From: DATBLE01 sp963775695
GTDB taxonomy: Bacteria > Actinomycetota > Thermoleophilia > Gaiellales > Gaiellaceae
NCBI GenBank assembly: GCA_963775695.1
Contig: CAVZJU010000001.1
Span: 62,001-126,000 of the forward strand
Reading direction: 5' to 3'
Length of the DNA stretch: 64,000 bases
Part shown: positions 60,699-64,000 of the stretch, piece by piece
Numbering within the stretch: the first letter of the stretch is position 1
Layout of the letters: every line of letters starts with the position of its first letter
Notes under the pieces: generated by a model
Database searches by the model: none
What the model saw: the letters and a program-made list of their open reading frames with translations, nothing else
What the model was told of the DNA's origin: nothing
Translations under genes and position numbers: made by a program

Positions 60699-61454
60699 TC
60701 ATCGTCGAGGCTCGAAGGCGAGCGCTGTGACGATCGTGCGTGACTCCGGCCCCGGCTGGTCCTGCGTCGAGTAGGGACGGTTGAGCAGGTGGCGGCGGTG
60801 GACGAGCGTGGTCGAGCCCCCTCCGTCGAGGTTGATCGCGGTCTCGGCGCCGAGCTCGACCATCAGCTCTGCGAGCTCGAGCATCGAGAGGCCGCCGTCG
60901 ACGCGCGACCGGCGTCCGTCGCACGCAAGTGCGAGCAGCCGGTCTCCGGCGATGCCGAGCGCCGCCCGGGGGTGGCGGCCGTCGGTGATGTCGGAATCGA
61001 ACTGGGCGACGTCGGCCGAGAAGCCCTCGCGATCGTCGTCGCCGAAAACGATCGCGCCCTCCGCGACCAGCAACGGCCCAGCCTGCACGAGATCTCCACG
61101 AGGTTGCTCAGGAGCTCCCGCCCGCTCGACCAGTCGAACGACACCTTCGTCGACCACGACCGAGCCGCGCGGCAGCCCGTACGGGCCGGCGATCGGTTCG
61201 TGCTCGACAGGCCGCCCGTCGAGCCAGAGCTCGCCGAGCGGTCGATAGGGATCGCGGAGAAAGAAGCCGCCGACGATCGCCTCGTCGACGCCGTTCGCCA
61301 CGCACCAGACGTCCAGGCGGCGGGGCTCGGGAAAGTGCAGGATCCGGGCGGCCGTCGCCGCACGGGGATGCCGGACGCAGTAGACGGTCGTGACGTCGCC
61401 GTCCGCGAGCGTCTGCCGCCAGAGGTCGTACTCGATTGCGGCAGACGCCGTCAC
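60699..61454 (-). CDS. Phosphodiester glycosidase (NAGPA) domain protein
   Basis: The product has 251 residues from GTG 61454. NGVDEAIVGGFF and AETAINLDGGGSTTLV near the C-terminus are the hallmark motifs of the phosphodiester alpha-GlcNAcase (NAGPA/DUF2233) family. Such enzymes split sugar-phosphodiester links, for example in wall teichoic-like polymers. No signal peptide is seen with this start. The gene is 35 bp from the SHOCT-domain gene and probably co-transcribed. Confidence 0.75.
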   Translation of the reverse strand: MTASAAIEYDLWRQTLADGDVTTVYCVRHPRAATAARILHFPEPRRLDVWCVANGVDEAIVGGFFLRDPYRPLGELWLDGRPVEHEPIAGPYGLPRGSVVVDEGVVRLVERAGAPEQPRGDLVQAGPLLVAEGAIVFGDDDREGFSADVAQFDSDITDGRHPRAALGIAGDRLLALACDGRRSRVDGGLSMLELAELMVELGAETAINLDGGGSTTLVHRRHLLNRPYSTQDQPGPESRTIVTALAFEPRR

Positions 61455-61489
61455 TCGCCGCGCTGCGATCGGAGCGCCCGGATCGCCCG

Positions 61490-61942
61490 CTAGGAGAGCG
61501 CCTTCTGCTTGAGCTGGTCGAACTCCGCCTGGGTGATCGTCCCGTCGGCGAGCAGCGCCTTCGCCTTGGTGATCTGATCGGCCGGGTCGCCCTTCGCGGC
61601 CGACTGGACGTAGGCGTCGAACTGGCGCTGTGAGGCCTCGGCAGCCTTCTGGTTTCGCTCCGCCATTCCCCCGTGCTCGACGAGTAGGTACGCGAGCACG
61701 CCGAGGTACGGGAGGAGGATCACGAACACCACCCAGCCGACCTTCGCCCAGCCGGAGGTGTCGTGACGGCGGAAGAGATCGGCGAACACGGTGATCAGGA
61801 GCCAGAACCAGATCACCCATGCCATCAGCAGGAGCACGTCCCAGAAGAAATCCCAGAACGAGAAGTCGGCGAGCACCACGGCGGCCACCTTTCCGATCGC
61901 TGGCGGAGGCGTGATCGTACGACCTTCGAACAGGGGCGGCAA
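61490..61942 (-). CDS. Membrane protein with PLDc_N-like segments and SHOCT domain
   Basis: The product has 150 residues. Two membrane helices (about 33-55 and 65-88, FWLLITVFADLFRR, VGWVVFVILLPYLGVLAYLL) form the PLDc_N-like unit. The C-terminal ADQITKAKALLADGTITQAEFDQLKQKAL is a SHOCT motif, which often binds nucleic acid or peptide partners. The true start may be a later GTG. Its role is unknown. Confidence 0.75.
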   Translation of the reverse strand: MPPLFEGRTITPPPAIGKVAAVVLADFSFWDFFWDVLLLMAWVIWFWLLITVFADLFRRHDTSGWAKVGWVVFVILLPYLGVLAYLLVEHGGMAERNQKAAEASQRQFDAYVQSAAKGDPADQITKAKALLADGTITQAEFDQLKQKALS

Positions 61943-61954
61943 GAATGCCGGCCC

Positions 61955-63075
61955 TTACGACACGGCCTCCTCCGAGGCACCTTCGCGCTTCAGCTTCAGC
62001 TTCCGCTTCTCCTTCTGCTCCTTCGCCTGGACCTTGGCGTCGTCGTACGACTTACGGACGAGCTGCGAGCCGCCGCTCCAGCCGAAGACGAAGCAGACCA
62101 GGACGAGGGCGAAGACGACGTTGAAGGCGGTGGTGACCAGCTGCTGGCCGAGCGAGTACGCGGTCGCGGTCGCCGAGTCGGTGTAGCTCGAGAGCGCGAA
62201 CGAGTTGAACGCCTGGTTGACGCCGACGCCGCCGGGTGTGACCGAGAGGATGTTGGCGAGCTGATTCGAGCCGAGCACCGACATCACCGACCCGAACGTG
62301 ATCGGGATCGAGTACGCGGCCAGGAAGACGACGATCACGAGCACCTTGCAGATGTAGCCGAGCACCTGCGGGAGCAGGACGTCCTTCAGGTACGCGTGGA
62401 GGTCGCCGAGGATCGCCGCGCCCTCCTTCGCCTTCGTCCCACATCTTCTTGAACCAGGCCCAGAAGGAGCGGAGGAGCATGTAGATCAGGAAGCGCCCCG
62501 CCCGCGACGATCACGATGATCAGGACCCAGTGGCCCGAGATCGCGTCGCGGATCCCGCCGAACTGGAAGCTGAACGAGCCGGCCACCTCGGCGAAGAGGT
62601 AGATGTAGATCAGCGTCCCGATCACGAAGTAGAAGATCTTCTGGACGACGTAGCCGGCGAGCACCCCAGGGAAGTTGGCGTGCTCGATGATCGCCACGTA
62701 CATCAGCAGCGTGACGAGCGTGCCGATGTTCGCCGGCAGGAAGTTGTTCAGCGCCACGCCGGTCGCGTACGACGCGAGCACGGGCATGAACGTGACCTGG
62801 CCGCGGTACGCGTAGTTGAGGATCCCGTACCAGCCGAGTGCCGTGAAGAACGTCTGGAGGCACTGGAAGAGGCACCCGAGGACGATGTACCCGGCCGAGA
62901 TCTCGGTGACCGTGTCCCAGAGCTGCTGGAGCCAGCCCCAGACGTCGACGCCGCAGACGCGCAGGAACGCGAGGACGACGACGACCCCGATCACCCAGGC
63001 GGCGACCCGCATCAAGCGGTGATGGACCCGCTCGCGTTCGGGAGGGGCCGACGCCTGTGGGGCGGTCGCGCTCAT
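61955..63075 (-). pseudogene. LPG-synthase-TM/AglD-like membrane protein gene with two frameshifts
   Basis: The first part (from ATG 63075) and last part (to 61955) are two halves of one eight-TM UPF0104/AglD-type protein (NNFLPANIGTLVTLLMYVAII, later TPGGVGVNQAFNSFAL). Translation changes frame at about 62500 (extra base in GGGCGGGGCG) and again at about 62435 (extra base in GACGAAGGCG). Both are single-base insertions 65 bp apart. This may be real decay or a local sequencing or assembly error. Repaired, the protein would have about 373 residues. Confidence 0.75.
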
Positions 63076-63181
63076 ACGCCGCGGTTCCGGCCGTGGGCTC
63101 GCACACCGCTAGTCTGGCGCCCGGGGCGCCCGACGACAACCTGCGCCCGGGCGCGATCGCCGGAGCGAGCGGCCGGAGCCG

Positions 63182-63817
63182 TCAGTCCACGACCCGGTAG
63201 ACCTGGAACACCTCGGCGTACTCGCGGTTCACGTTGATCCCGTGCGTGCGCGCGACGTTGCGGATGTACTCCGGGTCGGCGTAGCGCCGGTGCTGCTGTG
63301 ACGCGTACCTCGCCAGCGCGGCGGCCTTCCGCTCGACGTGGGACTGATCCAGCGTTGAGTACCACTGGTAGGCGAAGTCGAAGTTGTTCCAGGGGATCTC
63401 GTAGCCGAGGATCGTCGTCCGCTTGAACGCGCGCAGGCCCTCGGCCGCGACCACCTGGTGGTCCTGGTGGATGTCGTGCAGGCTCGGCTGGAAGACGGCG
63501 TCCGGCCGCCACTCCTCCCAGAGCGCGATCAGCAGCTCGAGGATGTCCTGCCGGTGGTCGGGGAACGTGCGAACGTCGAAGTCGTGGACGGTCAGGTTGG
63601 CCTCGGGGATGCCGAGCTCCGCAGTGGCCTCGCGCACCTCCCGGGCGAGCGTGTCGGGCGGGAAGCCTTCGGGAAGCGACTTCGTCGCGATCGAGAACGC
63701 GACATAGCGGACGTCGGCGCCCGTCTCGACGAGCCGCGCCATCGTCCCGCCGCAGCCGAACTCGCCGTCGTCGGTGTGCGGGGCGAGGACGAGCACCCGC
63801 TGCCACGACTCGATCAC
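63182..63817 (-). CDS. PIG-L/LmbE-family deacetylase
   Basis: The product has 211 residues from GTG 63817. LAPHTDDGEFGCGGTMARL (11-29) is the PHPDDE-type zinc motif with T in place of P, and HDIHQDHQVVAAEGLRAF supplies the HxxH pair. The family removes N-acetyl groups from GlcNAc-type sugars. The GTG overlaps the stop of the upstream membrane protein by 3 nt. It probably modifies a glycan or lipid-linked sugar. Confidence 0.9.
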   Translation of the reverse strand: MIESWQRVLVLAPHTDDGEFGCGGTMARLVETGADVRYVAFSIATKSLPEGFPPDTLAREVREATAELGIPEANLTVHDFDVRTFPDHRQDILELLIALWEEWRPDAVFQPSLHDIHQDHQVVAAEGLRAFKRTTILGYEIPWNNFDFAYQWYSTLDQSHVERKAAALARYASQQHRRYADPEYIRNVARTHGINVNREYAEVFQVYRVVD

Positions 63818-64000
63818 GTCATCACCTTCTCCTTCGGCTCGGACGGCTCCTCCGCCGGCACGGGCGCGGGTTCCGGGCGGCGGAGCGGCAGCCGCGCACA
63901 CACGGCGGTGAGAGCGAGCAGGCCCCAGAAGGTCGGATCCTCGAACAGGGCGTTGTAGAAGAGGCTGTGGACACCGATCGCGGCGATCGCGGCCGCGATC
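63814..64000 (-). CDS. C-terminal end of a membrane protein, probably O-antigen ligase/polymerase-like (partial)
   Basis: About 62 C-terminal residues are visible; the gene enters from the right. GVHSLFYNALFEDPTFWGLLAL is a final transmembrane segment of the kind seen at the end of Wzy/WaaL-type proteins, followed by a short charged tail (EEPSEPKEK). It overlaps the PIG-L gene start by 3 nt. The assignment is tentative because most of the gene is missing. Confidence 0.5.
   Translation of the reverse strand, partial: IAAAIAAIGVHSLFYNALFEDPTFWGLLALTAVCARLPLRRPEPAPVPAEEPSEPKEKVMT

Overview
The window is high-GC actinobacterial DNA. GTG and TTG starts are frequent, genes overlap by 4 nt (ATGA), GC-rich hairpins fill gene junctions, and many start codons lie 6-10 nt after a TANNNT box, which suggests leaderless mRNAs. 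The style resembles class Thermoleophilia, but that placement is inference; no rRNA or other marker gene is present.

Two blocks, about 1-33,000 and 50,300-63,800, form one large surface-polysaccharide locus. The left block holds a complete set for GDP-D,D-heptose (GmhA, HddA, GmhB and HddC candidates at 13,878-16,695, plus a transketolase that could supply sedoheptulose-7-phosphate). It also has a nonulosonate synthase and CMP-transferase (NeuB-like, NeuA-like), nucleotide-sugar epimerases or dehydratases, a DegT aminotransferase, an initiating phosphoglycosyl transferase, several glycosyltransferases, a Wzy-like polymerase, three sulfotransferases and two phytanoyl-CoA-dioxygenase-like enzymes. 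The right block adds a second DegT aminotransferase and epimerase, two ATP-grasp enzymes flanking a deacetylase-like protein, a glycosyltransferase, a Wzx-like flippase and a NodU-type carbamoyltransferase. Beyond 59.5 kb come an HtrA protease, a phosphodiester glycosidase, membrane proteins and a PIG-L deacetylase. Together the genes look able to build, polymerise, export and decorate (sulfate, carbamoyl, hydroxyl, deacetyl) a heptose- and nonulosonate-containing glycan.

Between the blocks, about 33,632-48,821, sits a 15 kb integrated element with a large serine integrase at its right end. It carries a phage terminase large subunit behind a small HTH protein, an HNH nuclease, two ECF sigma/membrane-protein pairs and several exported proteins of unknown function, but no recognisable capsid, portal or tail genes. 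It has integrated inside a DHA2-type MFS efflux gene. The original 3' part of that gene is stranded at 33,062-33,631. The element supplies its own divergent 3' part, which completes a hybrid full-length MFS gene at 48,239-49,678, next to a TetR regulator. This gene-splitting and gene-restoring insertion is the most striking structure in the window.

The second unusual signal is a set of near-perfect 166-167 bp palindromes that exactly fill three gene junctions (7,830-7,996; 12,571-12,736; 16,696-16,862). Two of them share an identically placed core while their outer arms and apical stems differ yet stay self-complementary. Smaller hairpins related by GGGACAG or GGGCCAG arms occur at 15.4, 33.0 and 55.3 kb. 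Two genes (PhyH-like, methyltransferase) have a decayed neighbouring paralogue that lost its middle.
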